Notes: a model not told the origin generated them from the sequence alone. A DNA stretch of 64,000 nt from Spirometra erinaceieuropaei (GCA_902702965.1 CACRXP010000006.1:2521661-2585660); one strand, 5' to 3'; counted from the first letter of the stretch, positions 25,301 through 34,412 are shown. Numbers and translations: made by a program.

Positions 25301-28300
25301 CATAATTCACCCGCATAAAATTATTATCGACCAAACCAAATTACTGCAAGGGCATAGTAACACGCAAACCTAAAGTGGCGGCAGATTGCTGCTATTGGAA
25401 GGCACCAATGCCCAGCATGCATTTGTGCGTAATAGGAAAGATTCCGAGCTGATGGTTTGTTATTGAAGATAATGTTTTAAATCAAAATCTTATTTTGTCT
25501 TGTTTAATTTCTAAGGAAGTTAATGTACGAATTTGGAGTAAACTCTTTCGAACTGATATTTTCAGTCATGGTCCGGATGTTGATACAATTGTGTACTTCT
25601 TTACCTAAATGACAACGCAGGTACTAACTACAATAGGCGGGCTAACTCACGAAATAACAACCGAAATTCCGAAATGCGTTTCCGTTTCGACAAGATTAAT
25701 TAAGCTGGGTTGTAAAAGTATTATCGTACAAAATAGTTCTATAATGTTTCAATTACCTCAGGATACCGGCCTTTGAATAAACTTCATTCCGGCTAAATTT
25801 AAAAACAATATTCTGTAAAAAATTACTATTTAATTAGCATGCATTTTGTCCTTGATTTTCGATGTTCTTAAATATGAAATTATATTTCCTAAAAATATTC
25901 ATTCTTTTGTGATTCAGTGGGGCCACAAATTTCAAGCCGTATAATTTCCGCGTACGGAAACCATGCATTTCTCTACTGTAATAAGAGGAGATTATATGGG
26001 GTTCATACAGTTAAGCAGTGGATTTGAGCCACAGTGGTAACTTTACAAGCCACATTGGTAAATGCAGAGACACGACGCTTTACGAAGGGCCATTTCACGG
26101 CATTAAAACAGCGCACAATCAGACATTTTTTGAAAACTGAATTATACCCTTCGTTCGATTATACATTTGAAAGAAGACGTAAGTTTTTACTGAATCAGTA
26201 AAAGAATGAACATTTTTATGCAGGTTTTCTATAAAATATAATTAAATTCTTAAGGGCATCGACAGTCAATGAAAAAATGCTTGCTAATTAAGTAGTCATT
26301 TTCTACTTAGAATTATTTTTAAATGTAACCGAAAAGAAGTTTATTCAAAAGTCGGCATCCTGAGGTAACTGAATTAGTACAGAATTATGTTGTACGATGA
26401 TTGGTTTTACAACCCTACCTAATTAATCTTCCCAAAACGGAAACGCCTTTCGGAATTTCTGTTGCGATTTCATGAGTTAACCCACTTATTGTATCTCCGT
26501 CACTTCCTGCGTGTAAGCAGGGGTCCAACGTGTCTACAGACATCATATACAGCACTTACGTCTGCTGAACGCCTAGTGATTAATAGGCTCCCCGCTTGTT
26601 GTCGGAATAAAAACGGCAGTCAGTATCATTTTAAGAAACTCAGGTTTACGACCAATGTAGGTTTATATCAGATTACCTTTTTATCATCAAAACACTATGC
26701 GCTTACTTTTTGGTTGTCGGATTTTACCATATTTTTGCAGGGCTTTGAGTGTCAGAGTCCAAATGGAATTCACTGTTCTGGCAGTACAATAACAAATGAG
26801 CCCGGGAAGTGTGGTGCGTGCTTAGTTTACAGCATACATAACGTCTCCATTGTCATGTGACTATACTACAGTAACCTGTAAAACTTTATGCATTTATGTC
26901 CATGTTTAGGCATATTCCTCGATATGCCTGCCCGAAACCCGGGAATTATTATATCCAGGGGAAATAAATTACCGAAGACTGTCATTCTACTCCTACTTTC
27001 TTGCATACATTACTGAAAAGTTCGCGTTATCTAACCAGTCTTAATACCGTTTCCTAAACATGTCGCCTCCTCTTTGTTTAATAGCTATTGAATATGGACG
27101 AACTTCGATTCAATATTCAATTGATCCCCTCTTATCTGGGGGCGAATTCGCAATTTATGCCTGTTATATTGACCATTGGTCACAACCACAAGCAGTATAC
27201 AAACTGAGTAAGTTCTTCATCGTTTGTTCAACTGAGCCACCTTCTTCCGAAACATGTTCACTCAGAGTCGTCGTTGCCGAAATATGTTAATACTTTTTTT
27301 TACCAAACTGAGACACCCACTAGTTGTTTTGGAGAAAAACATACAAATTCAGCGTTTATGTAGCACGGACTTGTAGGTGGATTACGAATTGCGTGCGAAA
27401 CCCAAGTGCGAAGACATGTTGCGGCTAAAGCCATCGTTATTTACAGCATGTGCTTCAAAACGCTGTTAAGCGAGTTTGCTACCAGAAACACTGCACCGAT
27501 ATGGCTCTTATTTACGGTTCATACATGGTAGCGCAACACTGTTCAACGAAAGTCAATAGTGTTTGATCATTGCAAGGCAACATTTCATTAGTTAAACAGA
27601 ATGTCATGGCATCGGATGAATGCACAAGCTGGAAGAGCATAGGGGGCTCAGTCAACCATGCGCGATCGCGTGGACGGCCTCCACTCATCCGAGGCCTCTG
27701 ATGTGGCCGTGGAGGATGGACGCCGACGCCAGAGCTCCCAAAGCAACAGTCAGGGTAGTCCGACTTATAGGACTGGCTTTAGGTAGGCCGAAGAAGCGAG
27801 GAGTCTCTAAGAGCGAGTATAATGCGTCGAGATCCCTAGCGCATGCGTCCTCCTTGGCTGTCTCAACCTGCAAGCATTCAGCAAAGGACGCAGTGTCGAT
27901 TGGTATTGAGCATTTTTCGTGATTGTGCCAATTCGTGGAGGATTCAGGCAGCGAAGTCGCTGAAAGTATCTAAGCAAATCGCGTGAATAAGTGCTCATGG
28001 CGACGCCCACGGACGTGGATCGCTACAAGGTAAGTTATTTCGACTGCGGACTAGATAAAAACTACGGTAATAATTTTGACCAAGTTAGAAGGTGGCAGAC
28101 ACGGTCGCTTGGCTATGATCTTTATTTGTCTGACGCTCCGGACGCTCAGGCTCCTGCCTCCTCTCAGGAAATGATTCAGATAAGACACAACTGAGTTCCT
28201 AAGCGTGATGTTTTGTGTTCGGAAAACGCTGAAGACTGAAGCCCACGCAGTTGGCGGGAACGGAGTACAAATTGATTAAAAATGGTTAGAATGAGATCAG

Positions 28301-31300
28301 TTACTTTTAATCGGGATTTCAATACATCACCGCAGCTGAATTAGTGAATGTGAGAAGTAATGCTTTGTTGATAATAAGCTGCAATACATGATTCGCGATA
28401 AAATGGTTGTGCTAGTAAGCCCATCTACGGAATAGTATTGAAAGTAATGCTAAAATCGAAATGCTATTTTGACCTAACAAACAGTCCGGACCAAACTGTA
28501 CATGCAGCTTCTGCGTTTTTGCCTAGGACTCAAGTTGGGAGAACTTGAGCAATAACGCACTTCACCAACCTGTTGATGTTTAGTTTGTAGTTTACAAGAA
28601 GGTGCTCGGACACACCTGGACAATGTTGTAATAGGTCTCTTTTATTGCCCCATTCAGTGCCCTAACTGATGCTAATACGCATGTATGGAGCGTGTATAGA
28701 AACGTTATTTGGAGTGAATCTTATAATATTTCTGTTATGACCCGCCTGGTACTTGAAATCCCGTGGAGCGTATGCGCACTCGACCCTGGTCCCCAATATC
28801 AAGGCAGCAGACCAAGAACACACGGCTGGCCACAGAACGTGTATTAGCAAACACGTTTCAGCAAGTCAAGTCTAGCTAAGGGTGACGCATATTTATCACA
28901 CGCTAGCGTGGTTCGCCGACACTCGGTCCAATGACCTTCGGGAAGAGGGGAGTAGCCAATGGGAAGCTCCTGACTGAGATGACAGCGCGGTAGAGAGAGA
29001 GCAAACGCACGTGATCTCCATTGACTGGTTTTACTCTTGTTTTTGGGAGTGTAGGCACTCCCAACACCTCCCCTCCAAGTGGGTCAGTACCGCTTTTGAC
29101 GTGGATTGATCTGCATCGGCAGTGTTGATCGGCGCACGCGGTTGGTCCGGCGTCTTAGTTGTGGTTTGTTGTCTGGAGACCCGGGGGCAGTGACTGATAC
29201 CGAAGGCGGTACATCCGAAGGAAGCGCAGCAGTGGGTTCAGGAACCGACCGATCTGCCGGAATGGCGAAGATATCCAGTAGGATGTCAAGGGGGAGTGAC
29301 GGCGCCGGATCGAGCCCAGTTGTGTTACTGCAATGTCGCCGTCGGATCTGGTTGTGGTGACGAACCCAGATTTCATCACCAACGTCGACGTCAAACAATA
29401 TGCTGCCTCTGTGCGATACTACGGTTGCTTCAATCCAGTCTGGGAACCCCGCTCGATAATCACGAACAAAGACAGGTGTTCCGATGGAGAGCTTGCTGCG
29501 AGAAACTGGAGAAGTCTGCGCGGGCTGCGCACCGGTAGGGACGAGGGCATGAAAAGTTGTACGCAGTTTCCAGCCCATCAACGCTTCGGCAGGAGAAACG
29601 CCACCAGGGGACGCCGGGTTCGGTGTTGTCCTGTAGGAAAACAGGAATGCCTGGACTATCTCGTCCGTGGTCCCCTCCCCACGAGCTTTCAAGAGGGCTC
29701 TCTTAAACGTGTCGACAAAACGTTCCGCCTGACCGTTAGACTGAGGATGGTAGGGCGGGGAGCAAAGATGCTGGATGTTGTGTTGGCGGCAGAAATCCTC
29801 AAACGACGACGAAGTAAACTGAGAGCCATTATCTGAAACCAGGACTTCTGGTAAGCCATGTTGGCTAAAGATGCGTCGTAGGAAGGCGATAGTGGAAGAT
29901 GCGGTCGCTGGATTAAGCGGAGCAATCTTGGGCCACTTCGAGTAGGCGTCGACCAAGATTAGGTAGGAGACTCCGTTAAGTGGACCAGCGAAGTCGATAT
30001 GCACGCGTGACCAAGGCCTCTCCGGTGGTTGCCAGGGTATTGGAGGTTGACGAGGCGGCATTTTGGCAGCTTGCTGACATCGAGAACAGCGTCGAACCAG
30101 GTCGTCGATGTCGCCGTCGATACCCGGCCAGTAGGCAAAACTGCGAGCAATAGACTTCATTCGGCTGGTACCAGGATGAGCCGCATGGAATATGGCGTAG
30201 TACAGTGGGTCGAAGGGAAGATGGGATCACCACACGGTCTGCAAACATGAGGCAGGAGTCAACCACAGATAGCGATGCTCGGCGGAGGAAGAGCTGGCGA
30301 AGATCGCCAGCGAGAGCAGTGGTTGGCCAGCAGGTCTGCACGTAGGTGATGGCCTGGCGGAGGACAGGATCCTGTTCAGTAGCACGTCGGATGTCCGCGG
30401 CAGTGACGGGGATACCTCGTATGGCGTCTGATAGCTGACGGCGCACACCGTCCTCAATCGAAATAGCTGCAATCACGGTATCTTCCTCCGGTTCCTGCTG
30501 ATTGCTGATGAGGCGAGAAAGGGCGTCAGCCTGACCAAAGTCTGTAGTACGACAGTAGCGAATGTCGAAATCGTAGCCAAGAAGGATGGTTGCCCATCGC
30601 TGAAGTCGGCTGGCTGAGTAGACGGGAATGCCCTTCTTCGAACCGAAGATTGACAGCAATGGTTTGTGATCCGTCAACAACGTGAAGTGGCGACCGTACA
30701 ACAATTTCCATCAGAATATGATTATCGTAAGGCATTTGAAGCAGTCTTTCAGTTTCTCTGACGTAGTTGCCTTGCCCGCAACTATACCAGATCCGATAAA
30801 CGCCGCCTGTCAGGGGATCTTATGGCTTAACTGCCTGTCGCCCGATAGGTGCTTCCGGTCTGTGTGCAATTCCAAATCCAAGTGGTGCGAGGAGGTGACT
30901 GATGACATCTGAAACGTTCTTGACGCATAAAAGTGCTCGCCGGAGTTTTTGAGGTAAGTGCGATGTGGACTCTCGTCTCGTTCGTGTATGCACTGGTTGA
31001 CTAAGTCCCACAGGTAGCCATTTTGTTCTTAGCATCCTTTGAAGCCATTTTAATTCTAGAACTCTGTCTGGCGAATAAAGCAACTACGTCGGATAAACTG
31101 GAGGATTGCTCTAGACTCGGATACTGAACACGCGGCAGAAGTGAGGAGAAATGACGCCAGCCTCCCAATTTCTACTGATTCGATGGGACCCAACCACGTA
31201 TCAAAACTTGAAAGGGCTGGAATTCTTGCGATAGATGATATTCGCACAGGTCGCGAGATACAAGAGTCATGGTTCACTGGCCACTAATTCACTAGTGAGT

Positions 31301-33558
31301 GGAATGTCCTCCCTTCTGCATATCCAGTGTTTAAACGCAGTCTTGCCAGAGTAATTAACCACACAGGGGGCGCGCAAACAAATACAACTTTGAGATCCCG
31401 CGTAGGTGTGTAAAATGGCGACGCCAACATCCAACAAGGGCGATGAAAATGGGGTGCTTATCTAATCGAATGTCGGCCATAAGGCAACTATAGTGCCAAA
31501 GGCAACCGTCCACGATAATGGACAGTGTCGTTAATTTTGATATTACCTGGTAGCATAGCGACCTCTTACTATGAATAGTAGGACCTCTGATGCATGAATT
31601 ACCGATATCTGATGCTGTCTCGGACGATGGGTTGGAGGATGAATCTGAAACGTCAGGCGAATAAAGTTCTTGCTCCGGCGATCCTCTTTATAACTTCTCA
31701 TCTGCTTTCGGGGATTTGCTGGTACTGTCCCGAGTGTTTTTCATTCTGAGGTGCATAACTGCTTTTACGCGTTTGTTCTGTTTTAGGTTCCCAATATGAC
31801 GACGGCCTACCCAATAGTGTCATTGAAATGAAAATTGCACTGTTGTTAAATGGGAAATCACTATATCTGAATGACGAGCGGTCACATCGTCTACTGCTTC
31901 AGAATGTGCTTGCTGAAGATGTCATTTGCGAGAAGTCTGAAAACAAAATATCATGTCAGCTACTGCCAAATCATCTAAGAATACATTGGGTTATTTCAGT
32001 AGGTTCTTAGATTTGCCTGAATTTTTTAAAGTCTCATGTACACCTTTTGACATCTAAATAGTTCGCCATTTGCCCGATTACAGTAAAAAGAGGGTTGAAT
32101 TTCCGTCGGCATACATTCTAAGAAAGGGGATCTTTTGATTTACGATTGTCAAAATTTATATGACTGAGGACGGGATTTCAGCTGACGTCCCTATTTTGGG
32201 CATATTGCCAGACTTCAGTTTTAGTATTATGGTATTTATTGAAGGGATTCTTGAGTCTACATGAAAGATGAATATGTGGCTTCATTGCACGCCTCATATT
32301 TAGGTTGGAAGTTGAAATCTTCCGGAAGAGTCTCTGCCTGTTCTACAATTAATAATTTTGCCAGCCAATTTAAATATCATATAATTTGTCTAACTTGCTT
32401 GTTGCCATACAAACTACTCTAAAATTTACTGTCAGTTCTACTGAAAAGGCCTCCCTGCATATTATCACGTTCGTTCACTGAAAGCAAGTTACAAATTAAT
32501 TTACTAGAACGCGAAATCAAAAAATAACGTTGGCATTTATTAAAAATAAATACATCTCCGTAAACTAAAGCACAAAGCATGATACAACACAATCAAGTGT
32601 TGTTTTAAAAAGGCGCACGATTTGGCATCAGTAGCTGCGCTTTTTGGCCGAAGGAAACTTACGGGGACAGTTGAAAAACCCAGTTTCCGAGATGATCACT
32701 TACTGCTCTCTTAAAGGACAGTAGTGTTTTGTGTTTTATTCAAGCAACCATCTCAAGCACTTAGATCCCAATACCAGTACGGGCTATGATACGCTTTTTT
32801 TACTAAATACACACCACTCAATCAATGTTAAATACAACATGAGCTGTATTGGGCGTGCATTTTGCAAAATCGACTTGCCTAGATTTGCGTGTAGTATCTG
32901 CGCAAATATGATGCCCTTCAGTTACATCGGAGGCATACTTGTATACAGGCGTTTGCTGTTTCACCTTCCATAACAAATTAGGCTTGCGGGGTGGCACAGG
33001 TAAGAAAAATGACGAGTCTGACATTATGAGCATTAGTATGGTGAAGGTTCTTACACCTTCAATACGACAATTGGGGCTTCGTATTTTAGGGACCTTGTTC
33101 GACAAAAAAGTAGGTTTAAATTACTGATTACGTAGTCTGACCTTTTCTGTCTGGTCGTTCATTTTTGCACTTGGAAATATGTAATAGCGATTTTCCCGCA
33201 ATATAGACAGTAAACGACAAATCGCGCTCATATCGAGGACGTTTTTTTTTAACTAACAGTAGGTATTACTGCAGCGCGTTATTAATTTAATATTGCATTG
33301 CATTACATTAAGTCGAATGGCGCTGATGCGATCATCAAGACAATTTTTCCTAGCGAAAAACTACGATTCAAAGGGGTGTTTGGGAGATGCAACAAAATCC
33401 CTCTGTTTATTCAAATTGACGGAGACCAAAGAACGCCTAACGATGTGCACATTCTTCGCTATCATAAAGGTCGCCTCGATACTGGCGCCATTCTTCGTGA
33501 TTTTCTACAGCGAGCCTTCACCAAGAGATGTGATACGCTCCGCGAATTTCAAGTCTAA
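13232..33558 (+). CDS. Gene A1: complete 12-exon secreted Ig-like modular protein
   Basis: Twelve exons (listed separately) sum to 1,440 nt with one continuous frame, giving 479 aa. Exon 1 is a hydrophobic signal peptide. Exons 2-4, 5-7 and 8-10 form three modules with identical phase order (1-0, 0-1, 1-1); exons 11-12 form a fourth, different module. Modules show a Cys, then Trp about 10 residues on, then a later aromatic-x-Cys, as in immunoglobulin-like folds. About fourteen cysteines are shared with B2. The protein is presumably secreted or surface-attached; no transmembrane segment or GPI-type tail is evident and the function is unknown. Large introns hold PLE1 (intron 7), Gypsy plus PLE4 (intron 10), a LINE and palindromic repeats. 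No defects are seen in the coding exons. Confidence 0.82.
13502..13596 (+). CDS. A1 exon 2 (phase 1-0)
   Basis: The acceptor TTCAAG ends at 13501 and the donor GTGCGT starts at 13597. It encodes PAVCQYTHPHISQYSG and an N-glycosylation sequon (NIT). The length (95 nt) is the same in A2 and B2. Confidence 0.87.
14119..14199 (-). tRNA. tRNA-like sequence (pseudo-tRNA or SINE head), intron 2 of A1
   Basis: On the minus strand an 81-nt sequence starts GGCCTCGTAGCTCAAG and has a clear T arm (TTCGAAT loop), 7-bp acceptor arms with one mismatch and a long variable region like a Ser/Leu tRNA. The best anticodon loop gives ACT, which is not a normal eukaryotic tRNA, and the anticodon stem is short. 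It is more likely a tRNA pseudogene or the head of a SINE. Confidence 0.5.
14616..14718 (+). CDS. A1 exon 3 (phase 0-1)
   Basis: The acceptor CACTCAG ends at 14615 and the donor GTAAGT starts at 14719. It encodes VVFAQIPEYYVIKDGVC and ends with a C-x3-C (PCPYEC). It aligns with B2 exon 3 (TFPETKEVIYITDDGC and NCSAHC). Confidence 0.78.
14800..16760. other. A1 intron 3: GC-richer repeats, a GA microsatellite and a tRNA-like stretch
   Basis: Intron 3 contains a (GA)n run at about 15,852-15,866 and unclassified moderately GC-rich sequence at 14.8-16.1 kb. Several overlapping open frames occur on both strands, but none shows a family motif or splice consistency. Confidence 0.4.
16297..16361 (-). 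repeat. tRNA-derived SINE-like sequence
   Basis: On the minus strand GGCTAGTGGCCCAGTGG resembles a pol III A box and GCGAGTTCTAGCC a B box, with spacing similar to tRNA-derived SINEs. The cloverleaf is not complete. Confidence 0.4.
16929..17057 (+). CDS. A1 exon 4 (phase 1-1)
   Basis: The acceptor ATAACAG ends at 16928 and the donor GTGAGT starts at 17058. The encoded ITGINVIYINSNDN and GGVYRR match B2 exon 4 (IKGLNAIYISSNHN, QGIYRP). Phases join exons 3 and 5 without a stop. Confidence 0.8.
17508..17602 (+). CDS. A1 exon 5 (phase 1-0)
   Basis: The acceptor GGCAG ends at 17507 and the donor GTATGC starts at 17603. The encoded YFEPQDAVVHCL...FWILTTPE keeps C-x10-W; B2 exon 5 has YFLDNAPTVTC...TWNMLKTPA. 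Confidence 0.82.
17715..17766 (+). CDS. A1 exon 6 (phase 0-1), 52 nt
   Basis: Micro-exon after TTTTAAAG with donor GTAAGT. It encodes VSCTEKGKFYEEYAPLA. B2 exon 6 is 37 nt and begins LTCSHKGY, so the Cys and KG positions agree. Confidence 0.72.
17980..18660. repeat. Diverged PAL-B copy in A1 intron 6
   Basis: Begins with GAAGGGATTACC...GGTTGTAATATTTATTATCAT and carries the PAL-B central blocks. The right end is lost next to a LINE fragment. Confidence 0.55.
18690..19262 (-). mobile_element. 3' end of a CR1-type LINE
   Basis: On the minus strand the frame reads RRFNAWNSLPTDVFMSTS then VEAFKRKLDQ, the typical C-terminus of CR1/jockey-like LINE polyproteins. It ends at 18,690-18,715 in AATAAACTGAACTGAACT, a short-tandem 3' tail also typical of CR1-like LINEs. 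It is 5'-truncated and interrupted. Confidence 0.7.
19321..19622. repeat. Left part of a PAL-A element
   Basis: Begins ACAGTAGATGTGCTAACTCA and runs about 300 bases through the usual left arm, then stops where another PAL-A copy starts, suggesting nested or adjacent insertion. Confidence 0.6.
19628..20600. repeat. PAL-A palindromic element in A1 intron 6
   Basis: Starts ACGGTAGGTGGGCTAACTCA and ends GAGTTAGCACACTTTCTGT. It is about 970 bp with inverted halves. Open frames on both strands over it mirror each other, as expected of a palindrome. Confidence 0.75.
20837..20985. repeat. AT-rich tandem repeat
   Basis: Several imperfect repeats around TACAGGATTTATGATAT, passing into ATATAT-rich microsatellite sequence. 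Confidence 0.6.
22430..22555 (+). CDS. A1 exon 7 (phase 1-1)
   Basis: The acceptor TCCTTTAG ends at 22429 and the donor GTACG starts at 22556. It encodes EKQTVSIIAELTTEIFEGYSC and ends EYFVFWL. B2 exon 7 shows the same FE...C and F-x2-W spacing. Confidence 0.78.
23068..24190 (-). pseudogene. PLE1 reverse transcriptase/GIY-YIG remnant
   Basis: Read on the minus strand, RT motifs are recognisable: SLNVVSLFTSIP (motif A), GTAMGSPISGLIAGAF (motif B) and FGVRYVDVTFIII (motif C). The motif A aspartate is replaced by Asn and the second Asp of motif C by Val, so the RT would be inactive. At least two frameshifts separate RT, linker and the GIY-YIG endonuclease (VVYRPQCSCGMCNYIGETGR). The part upstream of motif A is missing. 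Confidence 0.75.
24664..24850. repeat. Near-perfect hairpin with paired hammerhead-like cores
   Basis: Arms of about 85 bp (24,664-24,751 and 24,763-24,848) are almost exact reverse complements around a roughly 12-base loop. Each arm, read outwards, has CTGATGA, a short stem-loop, then GAAAC: 24,767-24,800 on + and 24,708-24,741 on -. The same sequence terminates other Penelope-like elements here. Confidence 0.7.
25118..25230 (+). CDS. A1 exon 8 (phase 1-0)
   Basis: The acceptor ACAAACCAG ends at 25117 and the donor GTAAGC starts at 25231. It encodes DAATFENTGEPL through KLDWQFVTSTP, corresponding to ALKWSVTLQKP in B2. Similarity to B exon 8 may extend a few codons left (DDAFVYK), but no upstream AG fits that and a TAA closes the frame. 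Confidence 0.72.
25497..25595. repeat. Fragment related to the 33.8-kb foldback arm
   Basis: CTTGTTTAATTTC...GAGTAAACTCTTTCGAAC...GGTCCGGATGTTGAT matches the arm at 33,771-33,860. Confidence 0.5.
25630..26492. repeat. PAL-A palindromic element in A1 intron 8
   Basis: Starts ACAATAGGCGGGCTAACTCA and ends ATGAGTTAACCCACTTATTGT. It is about 860 bp with mirrored halves and lies between exons 8 and 9. Confidence 0.75.
26741..26813 (+). CDS. A1 exon 9 (phase 0-1)
   Basis: The acceptor TTTTTGCAG ends at 26740 and the donor GTGCGT starts at 26814. It encodes GFECQSPNGIHCSG and NEPGKC, aligning exactly with the 73-nt exon 9 of B1 and B2. Confidence 0.85.
27085..27207 (+). CDS. A1 exon 10 (phase 1-1)
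   Basis: The acceptor TTTAATAG ends at 27084 and the donor GTAAGT starts at 27208. The encoded FAIYACYIDHW corresponds to AAFYCYLDN of B2. The length is 123 nt, as in the B genes. Confidence 0.82.
   Translation, partial: LLNMDELRFNIQLIPSYLGANSQFMPVILTIGHNHKQYTN
27208..28620. other. A1 intron 10, left part
   Basis: No gene seen. A GC-richer block at 27,620-27,990 has open frames on both strands without recognisable motifs and may be a repeat. The rest is AT-rich intron. Confidence 0.4.
28624..29066 (-). repeat. 3' LTR of the Gypsy element
   Basis: On the minus strand a purine tract (GGAGGGGAGG, 29,067-29,076) is followed by TGTTGGGAGTG. The proposed end is CTATTACAACA, giving short TGTTG...CAACA inverted termini, and an AATAAA lies shortly before that end. 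The length would be 443 bp. The outer boundary is inferred from termini only because the second LTR is absent. Confidence 0.6.
29084..30190 (-). CDS. Gypsy integrase domain (partial pol)
   Basis: Carries the CxxC half of the HHCC zinc finger (RCSRCQQ). The DDE core is intact by eye: Asp in VHIDFAGP, Asp in LVSDNGSQF and Glu in SNGQAERFV. The C-terminal GTPVFVRDYRAG region follows, ending in a basic tail just before the polypurine tract. The His half of the finger lies across a one-base frameshift near 30,190-30,205, so this frame is no longer joined to RNase H. Confidence 0.85.
   Translation of the reverse strand, partial: FHAAHPGTSRMKSIARSFAYWPGIDGDIDDLVRRCSRCQQAAKMPPRQPPIPWQPPERPWSRVHIDFAGPLNGVSYLILVDAYSKWPKIAPLNPATASSTIAFLRRIFSQHGLPEVLVSDNGSQFTSSSFEDFCRQHNIQHLCSPPYHPQSNGQAERFVDTFKRALLKARGEGTTDEIVQAFLFSYRTTPNPASPGGVSPAEALMGWKLRTTFHALVPTGAQPAQTSPVSRSKLSIGTPVFVRDYRAGFPDWIEATVVSHRGSILFDVDVGDEIWVRHHNQIRRRHCSNTTGLDPAPSLPLDILLDIFAIPADRSVPEPTAALPSDVPPSVSVTAPGSPDNKPQLRRRTNRVRRSTLPMQINPRQKRY
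30200..30704 (-). pseudogene. Gypsy RNase H C-terminal remnant
   Basis: Reads FTLLTDHKPLLSIFGSKKG, LQRWATILLGYDFDIRY and QADALSRL, the usual end of Gypsy RNase H and start of the connector. The frame is open to about 30,200, where it shifts by one base relative to the integrase. Upstream pol is lost at 30,705. Confidence 0.8.
30706..31700. mobile_element. PLE4: Penelope-like fragments in opposite orientation
   Basis: 30,730-31,060 on the minus strand includes the GIY-YIG approach (VSHLLAPLGFGIAHRPEAP) and degenerate endonuclease. 31,060-31,330 on the plus strand is an inverted degenerate copy of the endonuclease half. A mutated terminal sequence (GAAACGTCAGGCGAATAAAG) lies at about 31,648. 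No intact domain remains. Confidence 0.6.
31787..31998 (+). CDS. A1 exon 11 (phase 1-0)
   Basis: The acceptor CTGTTTTAG ends at 31786 and the donor GTAGGT starts at 31999. It encodes ALLLNGKSLYLNDE, LAEDVICEK and C-x10-W (ISCQLLPNHLRIHW). It is two codons longer than the B copies. Confidence 0.85.
31999..33312. other. A1 intron 11
   Basis: AT-rich intron without recognisable element. Short open frames at 32.7-33.1 kb on both strands have no supporting motif. Confidence 0.5.
33313..33558 (+). CDS. A1 exon 12, terminal exon
   Basis: The acceptor CATTAAG ends at 33312, and 82 codons are read to TAA. Residues AIIKTIFPSEKLRFKGVFG keep the spacing of B1 (VARVFSLNGSITFDGKFG). FLQRAF matches YLESAF, followed by a unique basic tail. 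The acceptor has a poor pyrimidine tract but gives an exact alignment. Confidence 0.8.
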   Translation, partial: SNGADAIIKTIFPSEKLRFKGVFGRCNKIPLFIQIDGDQRTPNDVHILRYHKGRLDTGAILRDFLQRAFTKRCDTLREFQV

Positions 33559-33601
33559 AATCAAACCGCCGCGGTGATAACGGACTGTGAGGAAACAGCT
33601 G

Positions 33602-33607
33602 AATAAA
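33602..33607 (+). terminator. Possible poly(A) signal of A1
   Basis: AATAAA lies 44 bases after the A1 stop codon. Confidence 0.5.
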
Positions 33608-33770
33608 CGGAAGAATTATCAAGCTTTCATCTCTCCATGCGAAGTCGTTTTATTGATTGTAAAAACTGCTATCTGGAAATTCTGCAATTATAACGTCTAA
33701 TTTCATTTTTAAAGGCAATTTAATCAAATTTCCTACCAAATGATAAAATTAGATAAATAAGTCAAGTCCT

Positions 33771-34412
33771 TGTTTAATTTCCGAGGAAACTAATGCGCGA
33801 CCGTAGAGTAACTCTTTCAAAACAGACCTATTCAGGTCCGGTCCGAAGTTTGATATGAATATTTGAGCTGAAATCCATCAGCAGCTGGTGAATAACCGCT
33901 TAATATTTACAAACCGCCAACAGGCAGCCAGTAGTATAGAATTGTGCAATGATTTACCGTACCAACAACACAGGTATTTGATAAAAGCCCAGACACGCGG
34001 GTTTCGCCGATCTTATGCCGCCGCTTGACGCAGCTGGGAGGGTTTCGGTTGGTCAATGGGTTCCCGAGCACAATTCTATACTACTGGCTGCCTGTTGGCG
34101 GTTTGTGAATATTAAGCGGTTATTTCGCAGTTGCTGATGGATTTCAGCTCAAATATTCATATCAGACTTTGGACCGTGCCTGAAAAGACCTGCATCAAAA
34201 GAGTTACTCCAAGTTCACACATTGGTTTTCTCAGAAATTAAATAAGACAAGTTAAAACTGGAGTTTGTACACTAGAAAACACATGGGGAAAGCTGGGGGA
34301 CCCACTGACGAGCCGAAACCCTCGCAGCTGCATCAGACAGCGGCATAAGATTGGCGAAACACGCGTGACTGAGCTCTAAGCTAATACCTGTACGGTAAAT
34401 TATTGCATAAGT
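33771..34412. repeat. Nested foldback repeat downstream of A1
   Basis: Arms 33,771-33,946 and 34,068-34,252 are close reverse complements. The spacer 33,944-34,061 is in turn the reverse complement of 34,298-34,412. Related fragments occur at 25.5 kb and 63.83-63.99 kb. No open frame; transposon class unknown. Confidence 0.7.

Larger units (their letters stand above)
28624..30705 (-). mobile_element. 5'-truncated Ty3/Gypsy retrotransposon
   Basis: Minus-strand order is RNase H (end), integrase, polypurine tract, LTR. Gag, protease, RT and the 5' LTR are missing. The break at about 30,705 joins directly to Penelope-like sequence (PLE4), implying truncation or insertion there. It lies in intron 10 of A1, antisense to the gene. 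Confidence 0.8.

Noticed and set aside
26741..26813. HYR (hyalin) repeat because of the NEPGKC string
   Set aside because: Only one short motif fits; the module layout and Cys/Trp spacing fit an Ig-like pattern better.
27620..27922. 100-codon open frame in A1 intron 10
   Set aside because: No motif, open on both strands in a GC-rich block, no splice or start support; probably a repeat.
29106..29836. Plus-strand open frames over the Gypsy integrase
   Set aside because: They are shadows of the minus-strand integrase, which carries the DDE motif.
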